From: Deinococcus budaensis
Lineage (GTDB): Bacteria > Deinococcota > Deinococci > Deinococcales > Deinococcaceae
Reading direction: 5' to 3'
Length of the DNA stretch: 64,000 nucleotides
Assembly (NCBI RefSeq): GCF_014201885.1
Contig: NZ_JACHFN010000013.1
Coordinates: forward strand, 1-64,000
Part shown: positions 45,343 to 54,955 of the stretch, one piece after another
How the letters are laid out: each line of letters begins with the position of its first letter
Numbering within the stretch: the first letter of the stretch is position 1
Translations under genes and position numbers: made by a program
The notes under the pieces: model-generated
What the model was told of the DNA's origin: nothing
What the model saw: only the letters and a program-made list of their open reading frames with translations
Databases searched by the model: none

Positions 45343-45345
45343 ATG
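45331..45345. promoter_or_regulatory. Inverted repeat covering the integrase start codon
   Basis: CATTCC-GTT-GGAATG is a perfect 6-base inverted repeat whose right arm contains the ATG (45343-45345) of the integrase. A hairpin here would hide the start, and a dimeric repressor could bind it. Confidence 0.35.
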
Positions 45346-46704
45346 ACGATCAGAAGACGCGTTGGCGAAGGCACCGTCCATCCTGTGGTCCTAAATGACC
45401 GCGTCGTCAGCTACCGGGGGCTGGCGAGCTACCGGGACCCCGTTACCGGGAAACAGCGCCGCCGATCAGTGAGCCGCAAGACCCGCGCGGAGGCGGAACG
45501 GGCCCTCGCGGCCCTGCTGCGCACCCTTCCGAAGGCGAAGCCGGTGAGGCGCCGCACGGCCACCCCACCCACCTTGCCGCCAGCCAGGGAGTCTGACTCC
45601 CTGCACGCCTTCCTGCTGCGCTGGCTGGCCTACAAGGAACGCGACGTGCGGCCCTCCACCTACCGCAACTACGTCCAGGCCCTGTTCCCGGTGCTCCCTA
45701 CCCTCGGAGCGCGTCCCCTCGCCGGGCTTCAGGTGCTCGAGGTCGAGGAGATGGTGCAGACCCTGCACCGACAGAACGGTCCCCGTGGAGCCGGGCGGTC
45801 GCTGCACATCCTGCGGATGGCGCTGCGGCAGGCGGTGCGCTGGCAACTCGTGCCGCTCAACGTGGCGGAGAACGTCCGCAAGCCGAAGGTGGTGCGGCAG
45901 GAGACCCTGGTGTGGACCCCGGCGCAGGCCGCGAGGTTTCTGAAGGTGGCGCAGGGGCACCGCCTCTACCCCCTCTTCGCACTGGCGCTGAGCACCGGGA
46001 TGCGCCGGGGCGAACTGCTGGCCCTGCACTGGGGAAACGTCGACCTGGAAGGCCGCGAGATCACCGTCCGGCACAACCTGGTCAAGGACGCGGCCGGGCA
46101 CTACGGCATCGGACAGCCGAAGACCGACGCCGGGTACCGCCGCATCCTGCTGGCCGAGGACACGGTCGATCTGCTGAAGGAGCATGCACAGCGGGAACAG
46201 CGGGGGAAGCGGACACCTCGTCCCACCGACCTGGTGTTCACGGCGGCTTCTGGAAACCATGTGCAGGGCCGTCACCTCGACCGGACCTACCGAGCTCTGA
46301 TGGAGGAGGCCGGTGTGCCGCGGCTGCGCTTTCACGACCTGCGGCACACGGCGGCGAGCCTGCTGATCCGCCGGGGCGTGCCGCCCAAGGTGGTGGCGGA
46401 CCGCCTGGGGCATGCCGATGCCAGCTTTACCCTGAAGGTGTACACGCACCTGTATGACGACCAGCGGGCGGCAGGAGCCCTGTCCCTGGCAGACCTCCTG
46501 GAGACGGGAAGCGAGGGACAGGGCTCCATCCCACGGCCCACATCAGCGGCTGACCTGAGCCAGGTGCTGGAAGCTCTGAAGCAACTCCATCAGGCCCTGG
46601 GCACCTTCCTTGAAACGGCACCGGAGTGGGCGGCGACAGTTGTCGGAGCAGTGGATCGAGCATGTACCCCGAAGGCAGATCCCAACTGCCTGCGAAAGCC
46701 ATGA
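45343..46704 (+). CDS. int: Phage-type tyrosine integrase
   Basis: This 453-residue protein has a basic N-terminal AP2/arm-binding-like region (SYRGLASYRDPVTGKQRRRS, then VSRKTRAEAERALAALL), a SAM-like core-binding domain (STYRNYVQALFPVLPTLGAR, about 95-175), and a catalytic domain with LSTGMRRGELLAL (Arg), HDLRHTAASLLIRRG (HxxR) and RLGHADASFTLKVYTHLYDD (GH ... Tyr). All catalytic residues are present. A decayed relative of its C-terminal third lies at 30086-30437. Confidence 0.92.
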   Translation: MTIRRRVGEGTVHPVVLNDRVVSYRGLASYRDPVTGKQRRRSVSRKTRAEAERALAALLRTLPKAKPVRRRTATPPTLPPARESDSLHAFLLRWLAYKERDVRPSTYRNYVQALFPVLPTLGARPLAGLQVLEVEEMVQTLHRQNGPRGAGRSLHILRMALRQAVRWQLVPLNVAENVRKPKVVRQETLVWTPAQAARFLKVAQGHRLYPLFALALSTGMRRGELLALHWGNVDLEGREITVRHNLVKDAAGHYGIGQPKTDAGYRRILLAEDTVDLLKEHAQREQRGKRTPRPTDLVFTAASGNHVQGRHLDRTYRALMEEAGVPRLRFHDLRHTAASLLIRRGVPPKVVADRLGHADASFTLKVYTHLYDDQRAAGALSLADLLETGSEGQGSIPRPTSAADLSQVLEALKQLHQALGTFLETAPEWAATVVGAVDRACTPKADPNCLRKP

Positions 46705-46836
46705 ATACAGCCCATCCTGAAACAAGCCTGTGAGCGCTGAAAAAGTGCTTCGTATGCGGTCCTTTGACTCTCATGCGACGAAAGGTTGTTTAGGTTTCCC
46801 TGGCACCTGTCTAGAAAACTCAGTTACAGTGGAGCC

Positions 46837-47811
46837 ATGACCAGTTTCGAGATCATGGTGGCCCGGCTTGATCTGGTAGGCACCGCTCAACGTGTCGCCA
46901 CCATGGACCTCAACGACCGCAAACGGCTGATGTTGCGGGCTGTTCAAGAGCATGATCTCGAAGGCCTCTGGGAGCTGGTGCGCTCCTACCTGGTGCTTCA
47001 CGGTCGCCGGGGGACGAAGATCAGCCCGGCGACCCTTCGGAAGTACAAGGCGTGTCTGCGCACCTACTGGACCTGGGCCGACGAGCACGGCGTCTCACTG
47101 ACCCGGCCCCACCCCGACTCGGGCCACGCCTTCCTCCGCCACCTCGAGGGTCAGGGGATGGTCAAAACGTCGGTGGGGGGCTATCTCGCGGCCTGCCGTG
47201 CCCTCTATGAGACCCTGCACTGGTCGGGCATCCGTGAGGACGACCCCTTCAAGCTCACCCGGCCCACCCAGGATCCACGGTCTCCCCTGCTGAAGGGCAA
47301 GCCCTACACTCTGGAGGAGATTGAGCGGCTGCTGGCGGTCGCGGACGCTGAAGGGGCGGTGGTCATCACCCTGGGCGCAGACTGTGGTCTACGGAATGCG
47401 GAGATCGCGAGCCTGCGCCGAAAAGACGTCCATCTGCACCTCGACCCGCCCACGGTGCTGGTGCAGGGGAAAGGGGCCAAGACACGGGAGGTCGTTCTCT
47501 CGCGCCGGGCAGAGGCCGCCCTGCGGGGCTGGTTAGACCAGACAGCGCATCTCCCCCACCCGCTCGTCCTGATTGCCAACTCGACGGACCGGGTTCAAGA
47601 CATTGTGCGCCGGATGTGCGTCCGGGCCGGCGTTCCCTGGGAAAAGCGCAAGGTTCATGGGCTGCGCCGCACCGCCGGGACGCGTGCCTATACCGAAAGC
47701 CGCGACCTGCTGGACACTCGGGATTTCCTGGGCCACAGCCAGGCTGCCACCACCGAGGTCTACATCCACTACGCCCGGGCGCAGGACAAGGCCGTCAACC
47801 GCGACTGGTAA
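46837..47811 (+). CDS. Tyrosine recombinase (XerC/D-like)
   Basis: From the ATG at 46837 (GGAG just upstream) the protein has 324 residues with an N-terminal core-binding domain (KISPATLRKYKACLRTYWTW) and catalytic motifs DCGLRNAEIASLR (Arg), VHGLRRTAGTRAY (HxxR), and LGHSQAATTEVYIHYARAQ (GH ... Tyr). It is the intact paralogue of the truncated recombinase at 44032-44366. Confidence 0.9.
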   Translation: MTSFEIMVARLDLVGTAQRVATMDLNDRKRLMLRAVQEHDLEGLWELVRSYLVLHGRRGTKISPATLRKYKACLRTYWTWADEHGVSLTRPHPDSGHAFLRHLEGQGMVKTSVGGYLAACRALYETLHWSGIREDDPFKLTRPTQDPRSPLLKGKPYTLEEIERLLAVADAEGAVVITLGADCGLRNAEIASLRRKDVHLHLDPPTVLVQGKGAKTREVVLSRRAEAALRGWLDQTAHLPHPLVLIANSTDRVQDIVRRMCVRAGVPWEKRKVHGLRRTAGTRAYTESRDLLDTRDFLGHSQAATTEVYIHYARAQDKAVNRDW

Positions 47812-47845
47812 GAGCCAGGTCTGGGCCGGTCCATGAGATGGCCTC

Positions 47846-50656
47846 TCACGACCGGGCGAGTTGGTCATCTGCAGCGACGCCTGCTTTCGGCACCGGCGTC
47901 GGTCCCCAGGCCACACCAGTCACCGCGTACCCCGCGGGATGCAGCTCGTCACTCGAGCCCCGGGCCAGGAGGTCGTGCAACCGGCGCTCGAAGCCCGGCC
48001 AGGCTCCGGCATCCAAGGTGGGCTCCCCCGGCTCGTCGGACGCAGGCTGGAGCAGCCACGCGCTGAATTCCGGCGGGTTGACCTCCACCTCTTCCCCCTG
48101 GCGCCGCAGCACGGCGTAGCTCTCACTGAGGGGGCGACCGCGGTCGTCCTGCCAGCGCAGCACGGCGCAGGCCGTGCCGCCTCCGGACAGTGCGGTCTGG
48201 GCGACCTGCCCACTGAAGGCGTACTCCCCGGCCATCTCGAACAGCACCTTCAACAGCCGAGAGCTGCTGTCAAGGAGCAGGGCCTTCGCGGTGCGCGCCA
48301 GGGTGCGTTCGAAGGCGACGCGCTGGTTCTGCTTGAGGCCGAGCTGGTCTTGCAGGTCTTCCGGCAGCTTGATCTCCCAGACCTGTTCCCCGTACAGGCG
48401 GTGGCTGACCGTCACGCCCAGCTGGGCGAACATGCCTTCTACGAAGGCGGTCAGGTGCTCCTCGCCTATGGGCAGCTCGCCACGCAGGGCCGCGGGGTCG
48501 AAACCACTGGAGAAGCGCAGGAGGTCGGTCTGTTGCTGTGCGGACTGGCGTGCCCGTTCTAGCGCCTCCTCGATACGGTCCTGGGTCCGCTGCGGCGTGT
48601 AGGCGGCCGCCTCAGCCAGAATCTTGTCCACCTCCAAGAAACTGGCGAGTTCACCGACGATGTCCTCGCGCAGCCCCTCACGGTACTCGTCAGCCACCCC
48701 GGCCATGTCGGCGGCCACGGTTTCCAGGCGGCCATACATCTGCAGCAGGATGTCGTCGTCGAGGCTCCCCTGCACGTTCAGGTTGAAGACCACCACCGGC
48801 CTCTCCTGCCCGTAGCGGTACAGACGACCCACCCGCTGCACCAGACGCATCGGGTTCCACGGCAGGTCGTAGTTGACCAGGATGTGACAGCGGCGCTGGA
48901 GGTTGAAGCCCTCGCCGCCCGCCTCGGTAGACACCAGGAACTGCCCAGCCTCCTCGAAATGGTCGATGGAAGCTGTCCGCTCCTCCAGGGACTGTCCTCC
49001 GTGGATCACGTCCACCCGGCCCGGCGCGAGGCTTTGGAGGGCCGCGACGAGGTAGTCCTGGGTCGAGCGGTACTCGGTGAAGATCAGCACGCGCTCGTCC
49101 GGGTTGGTTCGCAGGACGCTCTCCAGCAGGGTACCGGTGAAGGCGTACAGTTTGGTGTCGTGGGCGCGCAAGTGGCGCGCCAGCGTGATCAGCCCCTCCA
49201 GCATCTCCGTCTCGCCGGAGAAAAACTCCGTGCGGCCCCCGGTGACCTCCTCCTCACGCTCCACGAAGGGGCTCCCCTCCTCGACCTCCACTTCTGGTGC
49301 CCCGGCTTCTTCACGCAGCTGGGTGTGCAGGCGCACGAGCCGCCGTTCCAGGGCGCCCTGGATGGCCGCCACGCTGGACGCGGCGAGCTTGCGGTAGATG
49401 GTCATCACGAAGCCGATGGCGAGGTTGCGCTGCCCGCCCCGTCGGCTGGCCTCGTAGCCGTGGCGCAGGTAGCGGCGCAGCGCGCGGTCAAAGGCCTCCT
49501 CCTCCCCACTCTGCGGCGCGGCAACCGTGTGGGTGACCTTGCCTTTGAAAATGAAGTTGCCGTGCGCATCGGTCACGTCGGCCTTGCGATTACGGATCAC
49601 CATGCCCGAGAGAAGCTGTGGCTCCATCCGCAGCTGGGCGATGCGCTCGCGCCAAACCGGGCCAGGCCGCAGCAGCTCCAGGAGCGCTTCGAAGCGGTCA
49701 AGGTCGCCCTGGTGTGGCGTGCCGCTGAGCAGCAGGACGTTTTCGGTCAGGCCCCGCAGCATGGAGGCGAGGTGGTAGCGCTCGGAGGTCTGGTAGGTCA
49801 GGCCATAGAGGCTGCGCGAGAGGCGGTGCGCCTCGTCGAACACCACCATGTCCCAGCGTCCCGACTGCCGGATCAGATCCAGGTGCCGTTCATGCTTGAA
49901 GCGGTCCATCGAACCGATGACCACCTCATAGAGCGGCCACTGCGCCGGGTCACTGATCTCAAAGTCACGGCCATAGATCACGGCTTGCCCTATCCCGAAG
50001 CGGGTGCGCAGTTCAGCCTGCCACTGCCGGGTCAGGCCCGCAGGCACCACCAGCAGGAAGCGCCGCAGGCCCTGCTGCCGAAGGGCCGAGAGCAGCAGGC
50101 CCACCTCGATGGTTTTCCCCAGCCCGACGTCGTCGGCGATCAGCCAGTTGAGGTTCCCGCTCTGGAGGATGCGGCGCACGAGGTGCAGCTGGTGCGGCAG
50201 CGGGTCGATGTCCACCTGCGCCAGCGCTCCCGTCGTCCGGTGCCAGTGCTGAAGGGCCAGCGCGAGTTGACGCAGGCGGAAGCGCTCGGCGAATCCGCCG
50301 GGGGGCCGGACGCCCGCCTCGACCATCGACCGGGCGCTCCAGATCGGGACGAGGTTTTCCCAGGGCAGCCAGTGGCGCTCAGCCCCTTCCCAGAACTCGA
50401 CGAGGGCCTGCTCGCGGCCCCCCAGGGTGCGCAGCTCGAGGACGTGGCCCTCCCCCAGTGAAGGGCGCAGGCTGCGTGGCTGCTCCTGCACAGCCTGGCC
50501 GACCGGCAGGCCGCAGCGCACGTCCTGTCGGGCCACCCGCGCCGAGCGGCCATCTGGCCACGTGACGGTCAAGCGCCCCCCCTCGTGGCCGGTAACGGTG
50601 CCCACCTCTGCGTTCCGTGCATGCAGGACGTACGCGCCAACTACCGGGAGAAGCAT
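47846..50656 (-). CDS. SNF2/RapA-like helicase
   Basis: This 936-residue protein from the ATG at 50656 (AGGAGG before it) has Walker A DDVGLGKTIEVGLLLSALRQ (K181), DEAHRLSRS (D274), LLSGTPHQGDLDRFEALLEL, and the C-terminal motifs VLIFTEYRSTQDYL, VSTEAGGEGFNLQ, and QRVGRLYRYGQERPV. The N-terminal 60 residues resemble a small beta-barrel (VLHARNAEVGTVTGHEGGRL). It looks like the SNF2 helicases of defence clusters (for example DISARM-class helicases) rather than RapA itself. It overlaps the end of the preceding modular coiled-coil gene by 16 bases, so the two are an operon. Confidence 0.85.
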   Translation of the reverse strand: MLLPVVGAYVLHARNAEVGTVTGHEGGRLTVTWPDGRSARVARQDVRCGLPVGQAVQEQPRSLRPSLGEGHVLELRTLGGREQALVEFWEGAERHWLPWENLVPIWSARSMVEAGVRPPGGFAERFRLRQLALALQHWHRTTGALAQVDIDPLPHQLHLVRRILQSGNLNWLIADDVGLGKTIEVGLLLSALRQQGLRRFLLVVPAGLTRQWQAELRTRFGIGQAVIYGRDFEISDPAQWPLYEVVIGSMDRFKHERHLDLIRQSGRWDMVVFDEAHRLSRSLYGLTYQTSERYHLASMLRGLTENVLLLSGTPHQGDLDRFEALLELLRPGPVWRERIAQLRMEPQLLSGMVIRNRKADVTDAHGNFIFKGKVTHTVAAPQSGEEEAFDRALRRYLRHGYEASRRGGQRNLAIGFVMTIYRKLAASSVAAIQGALERRLVRLHTQLREEAGAPEVEVEEGSPFVEREEEVTGGRTEFFSGETEMLEGLITLARHLRAHDTKLYAFTGTLLESVLRTNPDERVLIFTEYRSTQDYLVAALQSLAPGRVDVIHGGQSLEERTASIDHFEEAGQFLVSTEAGGEGFNLQRRCHILVNYDLPWNPMRLVQRVGRLYRYGQERPVVVFNLNVQGSLDDDILLQMYGRLETVAADMAGVADEYREGLREDIVGELASFLEVDKILAEAAAYTPQRTQDRIEEALERARQSAQQQTDLLRFSSGFDPAALRGELPIGEEHLTAFVEGMFAQLGVTVSHRLYGEQVWEIKLPEDLQDQLGLKQNQRVAFERTLARTAKALLLDSSSRLLKVLFEMAGEYAFSGQVAQTALSGGGTACAVLRWQDDRGRPLSESYAVLRRQGEEVEVNPPEFSAWLLQPASDEPGEPTLDAGAWPGFERRLHDLLARGSSDELHPAGYAVTGVAWGPTPVPKAGVAADDQLARS

Positions 50657-53600
50657 CGCGCCTCCTGGGCACACAGCCAGTACTCGAGGTCCACGTCCGG
50701 GTCGGCCCTACCCAGGATGGCCCCGAGGCGCTGGGCGAAGGCCGGCAACGACCGCTTGGAGCAGGCCCACTCGGCGTACTCGTAAAGCCGCTCGATCAGG
50801 ATGATCATCTCATCGAGGCAGGGCACCCCCGCCGAGCGGCGGATCAGGGCCAGCCCCAGGCCCCAGGGCAGGCTGTCGTAGCGGCTGGTATAGGGCGACT
50901 GAAAGTGGATCTGGTCATGCCAGTAGGCGCGCAGTTGCAGCATCAACTCGAACTCCTCGGGCGTCATGCCGCACGCGATCTCGCGCTCGATGCTCGCGCG
51001 CAGCTGCCCCCACTTTTCCCGGTCGAGGGCGTCGGCAAGTGCCAGGAAGCCCCGTCTCCAGTTGTACTGTTCGCTGATGCGCACGGCCTCGCGCTCGGCC
51101 CGCTGGCGCTTGGACAGGCGTTTGGATGGCGTCGCGGGTTCAGGTGCGGCGGGTGTTGCTGGCCGAGGTTGCCCTGGGAGCGCCGGGCCGGGCATACGAA
51201 CCCGGATGGGTGGCAGGGGAGGTGTGATCACCGTTCCAGGCAGGGACGGTACACCAGGAAGTGCTGGGGCGGCCAGTGCCACGTGCCTGCCGGCCACCCC
51301 CGGAGGGGGAAGGCTGGGCAAGTTCATGATGGGCGTACCGGGAGACGGAGCCGCTGCCGAAGCTCGGGAGGGTGGAGGCAAGAGAGGCGGCAGAGGTACG
51401 CTCAGCGCGGCGGAGGGAAGAGGCGGCCCTGGTAGGGCTTGCTTCACTGGTTGCGCTTCTGCTCGGCCTCCGGGTTGGCTGATCGGGCGTCCTTGCCGCA
51501 CAGTCGGCCCGGCCGGGGACACAGGGGCTGAAGCAGCGGCTCTGCCTGGTGCTGCCCCGGCCTGCTCAAGAGCCTGCCGCAGCCCGGTGACGCTCCGCGC
51601 CTCGGCAGGCCATCCGGACCAGAGCAGCCCCATCTCGACCTCAAGACGTTCTGCCTCCCGCTGCGCCCCATGCCACTCGGACCAGAGAAGCTGACCCCTG
51701 GCGCGCTCTGACCACAGAGTTTCCCAGTACCCGGGACGGCGTGGGAGACCATACTTCCGGCAGACCTCTGCCCAGGCTGCCTCCCACCGCGGCTCCGTCG
51801 GTAGAGCGGGGCCGGAACGCCCGGCCTTCTCCGCACTGCGCTGCTCGGCCACAAGCTGCCGCCACTCTGCTTCCAGAGGAGCCACCCTCATCCGGAAGTT
51901 CTGTTCCTCCTGGTCGATCAGACCGTCGATGTCCCCTGGCGCAGGAGCGGGTTCGAAGCCGAGGGCCAGCGCTTTGGCGTTGTAGGCCTGCTGGGCTACC
52001 GATAAGCGCCGTTGCACTCGCTGCCAACTGGCGACCACCTGTTCAGCGCCGACGACCCCCAGAGCCAGTGGACGCAGCAACCGCAAGGGCTCCAGTTTGG
52101 CAGCGGCCCGTTCCCTTTCCGCCTGAACAGCGTCGTCGACCGCTCGCCGCCGGTCCTCAAGGCTAAACGGCTGGCCCTGCTCCGCCTGCTTCCAGGCTGC
52201 GAAGGCCAGCTCCACTTCGGGCGGCAGTGGTTCACTGACGAGTTGCCCCAACTGCAGCCCGTCCAGCCCCCTCCCGGCCCAGGCGTCGACGTTCTTGTGT
52301 GCCCGGGCAGCCTGAGCAGTGGCAGCGGCATGCTTCCTCAACAGAGCGCGGGCCACTTCCACCTGCTCGGGAAGCAGGGAGGCAGGGTTGCTGACCACCC
52401 TTGCCCCGGTCGTGGTTCTCGCAGTGGAGGTGGAAGGCGGAACGCTGTGGCCTTCTGCGGGATTCCTGACTTTACCGGGCCGGACATCGGAACCCCCGGC
52501 GGCTGTTTCCTCCCGGCGAGAACCCAGTTGTCCTCCACCGGGCAGGGCAGGTGCAGGCACAGGAGACGCAGGTTTCGGAGAGGGACCGTGACTTGGAGGT
52601 GCCTGCCATGCAGGCATAGGCGGGGGGAACACAGCCGCTGTCGCCTCGCATTCCTGCCGACCCTGTTGCGGTTTCGCGGGCGCGGCTCCCCCGACCTCCT
52701 CGGTAGCCTGGCGGAGGCCAGCGAGGTTCTGGGCTTCCGCAGGCCACGTCTCCCACAGGGCCGCCATCTCGTCTTCCCGCGCCTGCATCCTTGTCCGTGC
52801 CTGCTCCCACTGCTCCCAGAGGGACTGGGCTTTGGCGCGGCTGGCCCATAGACGCTGCCAGTGTTCCGGCTGAGCCGGGACGCCCAGGGTGCGGCGCAGG
52901 TCTGTCCAGGCGGCTTCCCACTGGAGGGTGCGGCGCTCCAGGTCGTCCTTCCCACGCGGCCCAGCCAGTTTCTTTGGTGAACCCTGGCTAAGGGTCTCCC
53001 AGTCAGCCATCGCCCGTTCCAGCGCGGGTGGCAGCGGCCGACTCACCAGCGCGGCCAGTTGCAGGGCGTTGACCCCCGGTCTGGCCCACTCCTGCAGGGC
53101 CTCCTGACACATGGCGGCTTGTGCCATTGCCCCCGCGTGCTGTACCAACAGGCCACGCGCGGTTGGCGTTTGCTCAGGTGCCAACAGCGGGAAGGGGGCG
53201 GCCCCTGGACTCTGTCGCCCTGCTTCCGGGAGGACGCTCCTCACTGCGTGGTGCGGACGCGGTGTGACAGTTCCAACGGGCGCGACAACCTCCGACGTCT
53301 TCTGGGCCGCAGCTGCCTTGTCCTCTCGTTCCCTGGCCTGCCGGGCCGCCTCTTGCAGGCGGTGCTGCTCGGCCCGGAGACGTTCCTGCTTGACACGCTC
53401 CTCGGCGATCAGTGTGGCCGACCGCTGCTGCAAAGCCGTCAGGAGACTTGCCCGGTAGCTCCGCTCCCCCGTGAGGCGTGCAGCTTCTCGTTCCCTGGCC
53501 TGCCGGGCCTCCTCTTGCAGGCGGTGCTGCTCGGCCCGGAGACGTTCCTGCTTGACACGCTCCTCGGTGGCACGCTCGACCAGCCGACTCTGCAAGCTGG

Positions 53601-54708
53601 CAAGCAGAGCCGCCTGCTGCTCTCTCTCTCTTGCCCGGCGTGTAGCCTCCGCCACCGCCGCTTGCTGACGGACCAGCGCCGCTTCCTCGATCCGTGGAAG
53701 CCACTGACGTAAGGCTTCAACCTCCCGCAGTTCGGCAGGCCAGTGGAACCAGTACGGGGCGAGCAGGCTGACCGCATCCTGAAGATCATGGCTGGCCTGT
53801 CGAGAGGCCAGCCACAGAGCCTGGGCCGCTTCTCGCTGTTCCCACAGCTCTTTCCAGAGAGACCAGTCTTCAGGAACACCGTACCGCTGGTGCAGGTCAC
53901 GCCAGGTCGCTTCCAGGCGAGAACGTTGACGGTGCAAAGCTGCCCGGGATGAGAGCGTCTGGTCGCCGAGTCGTCGGATGGCGTCCTCGAGTGCTTGCTT
54001 CTCAGCCTCCCTCTGTTGCTGCCTGATCTGCTGGCTATGGATCTCCCGCTCCAGAAGCAGAGAAACCTCCTCAGGACGGAGATCCAGCCGGAGGTTCAGG
54101 CTGTTGACTTTGCGGCGATAGGTGCTTGCCGTCTCGTCCCGGGCATGTTGAGCCTGATCGACCTCCCTCTGCAGGGCAGCGGCTCGGCCGGAGACGGTAC
54201 TCCATAAGCCGGCCAGCTTACGGCCGCGCTGCTCAGCCTGCTGACCAAGCAGCACCGCCAAGCGATGCTGGGTCGCGATAAGGTTCGCGGCCAGTGGGAG
54301 CAACTGATGCAGGCCGAGCAGGCTGGCCTCCGCTGCTGCATGTTCCTGCTGCCCTCGCTCGTTCAGAGCCCTAAGGCGCTGGCGGAGCTCCCGTTGCTTG
54401 CCCAGCCCATCCTGCTCGACTTGCCCTGCGGAGAGCTCCTGAACCTGGAGGGACTGCCCGTCTGCCAGGCCCTGCTGGAGTTCTGTAGGCAGCGGCCCAC
54501 TGGCCAGGGCTCCCAACTGCACACCATCCAGATCAGGGCCAGCCCAGCTCTGCAAAGCCGCCAAGGTTCGGTTGACCCTGGCGGCGGCCTCGTCGTGCTG
54601 CCTCAACAGGCCACGTATCTCCCCGATCTGCTCCAAGGTCGTGACCGGGATGAAGGCTGGCCCCGGGTCCGCACCGTCATCGGACGCCAACCAGTGTGCC
54701 GCGCTCAT
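50641..54708 (-). CDS. Large modular coiled-coil protein with triplicated domain pair
   Basis: This 1355-residue protein contains three copies of a two-part module. Part A occurs at residues about 25-85, 509-572 and 779-842 and has the pattern ARxLLxxHAAAxAQAA ... WAGxGLDGLQLGxLVSxPLPP. Part B occurs at about 264-340, 597-672 and 975-1052 with the pattern WEAAWxDLxRxxGVP ... LWxxR ... LWxxWPAEA ... GLRQA. Coiled-coil stretches (for example RVKQERLRAEQHRLQE at 384-399 and 438-453) and Pro-rich linkers join the modules. The last 165 residues form a separate acidic-aromatic domain (from about 1190: KRLSKRQRAEREAVRISEQY to a tail with DLEYWLCAQEARC). No ATPase or nuclease motif is seen. It is the upstream partner of the SNF2 helicase and probably its scaffold or sensor. 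Confidence 0.8.
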   Translation of the reverse strand: MSAAHWLASDDGADPGPAFIPVTTLEQIGEIRGLLRQHDEAAARVNRTLAALQSWAGPDLDGVQLGALASGPLPTELQQGLADGQSLQVQELSAGQVEQDGLGKQRELRQRLRALNERGQQEHAAAEASLLGLHQLLPLAANLIATQHRLAVLLGQQAEQRGRKLAGLWSTVSGRAAALQREVDQAQHARDETASTYRRKVNSLNLRLDLRPEEVSLLLEREIHSQQIRQQQREAEKQALEDAIRRLGDQTLSSRAALHRQRSRLEATWRDLHQRYGVPEDWSLWKELWEQREAAQALWLASRQASHDLQDAVSLLAPYWFHWPAELREVEALRQWLPRIEEAALVRQQAAVAEATRRAREREQQAALLASLQSRLVERATEERVKQERLRAEQHRLQEEARQAREREAARLTGERSYRASLLTALQQRSATLIAEERVKQERLRAEQHRLQEAARQAREREDKAAAAQKTSEVVAPVGTVTPRPHHAVRSVLPEAGRQSPGAAPFPLLAPEQTPTARGLLVQHAGAMAQAAMCQEALQEWARPGVNALQLAALVSRPLPPALERAMADWETLSQGSPKKLAGPRGKDDLERRTLQWEAAWTDLRRTLGVPAQPEHWQRLWASRAKAQSLWEQWEQARTRMQAREDEMAALWETWPAEAQNLAGLRQATEEVGGAAPAKPQQGRQECEATAAVFPPPMPAWQAPPSHGPSPKPASPVPAPALPGGGQLGSRREETAAGGSDVRPGKVRNPAEGHSVPPSTSTARTTTGARVVSNPASLLPEQVEVARALLRKHAAATAQAARAHKNVDAWAGRGLDGLQLGQLVSEPLPPEVELAFAAWKQAEQGQPFSLEDRRRAVDDAVQAERERAAAKLEPLRLLRPLALGVVGAEQVVASWQRVQRRLSVAQQAYNAKALALGFEPAPAPGDIDGLIDQEEQNFRMRVAPLEAEWRQLVAEQRSAEKAGRSGPALPTEPRWEAAWAEVCRKYGLPRRPGYWETLWSERARGQLLWSEWHGAQREAERLEVEMGLLWSGWPAEARSVTGLRQALEQAGAAPGRAAASAPVSPAGPTVRQGRPISQPGGRAEAQPVKQALPGPPLPSAALSVPLPPLLPPPSRASAAAPSPGTPIMNLPSLPPPGVAGRHVALAAPALPGVPSLPGTVITPPLPPIRVRMPGPALPGQPRPATPAAPEPATPSKRLSKRQRAEREAVRISEQYNWRRGFLALADALDREKWGQLRASIEREIACGMTPEEFELMLQLRAYWHDQIHFQSPYTSRYDSLPWGLGLALIRRSAGVPCLDEMIILIERLYEYAEWACSKRSLPAFAQRLGAILGRADPDVDLEYWLCAQEARCFSR
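53324..53567. repeat. Tandem near-identical 82-base repeat in the coiled-coil gene
   Basis: Positions 53324-53405 and 53486-53567 are nearly identical, offset by 162 bases (54 codons). They encode the duplicated coiled-coil segment, a sign of recent internal duplication. Confidence 0.75.
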
Positions 54709-54925
54709 CGGGTGGTCTCCCCTATCCAGACCGGCCTCCGCATGGGCCAGACGCTGCTTGTGGTCATGACTCCTTTACCATGCCACGTCCAGGCGTCATC
54801 CGGTGACGCAGATGCGCCTCCTCCCGGCAGACAAAGGGCGGACGGGTATGCATAGGTATCCGCATAAGAGCCCGTTGTCTGTCATTTGTCTGTCAACCCG
54901 CCCTGGCCCTCACGGGTAGCGAAAG

Positions 54926-54950
54926 GAAAAACCCCGGCTGAGCCGAGGTT
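54926..54950 (-). terminator. Rho-independent terminator of the tRNA-Val fragment
   Basis: On the minus strand an AACC stem and a CGG/CCG stem with a 5-base loop are followed by TTTTTCC. It lies 5 bases after the CCA end of the tRNA sequence. Confidence 0.75.
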
Positions 54951-54955
54951 CTGTG

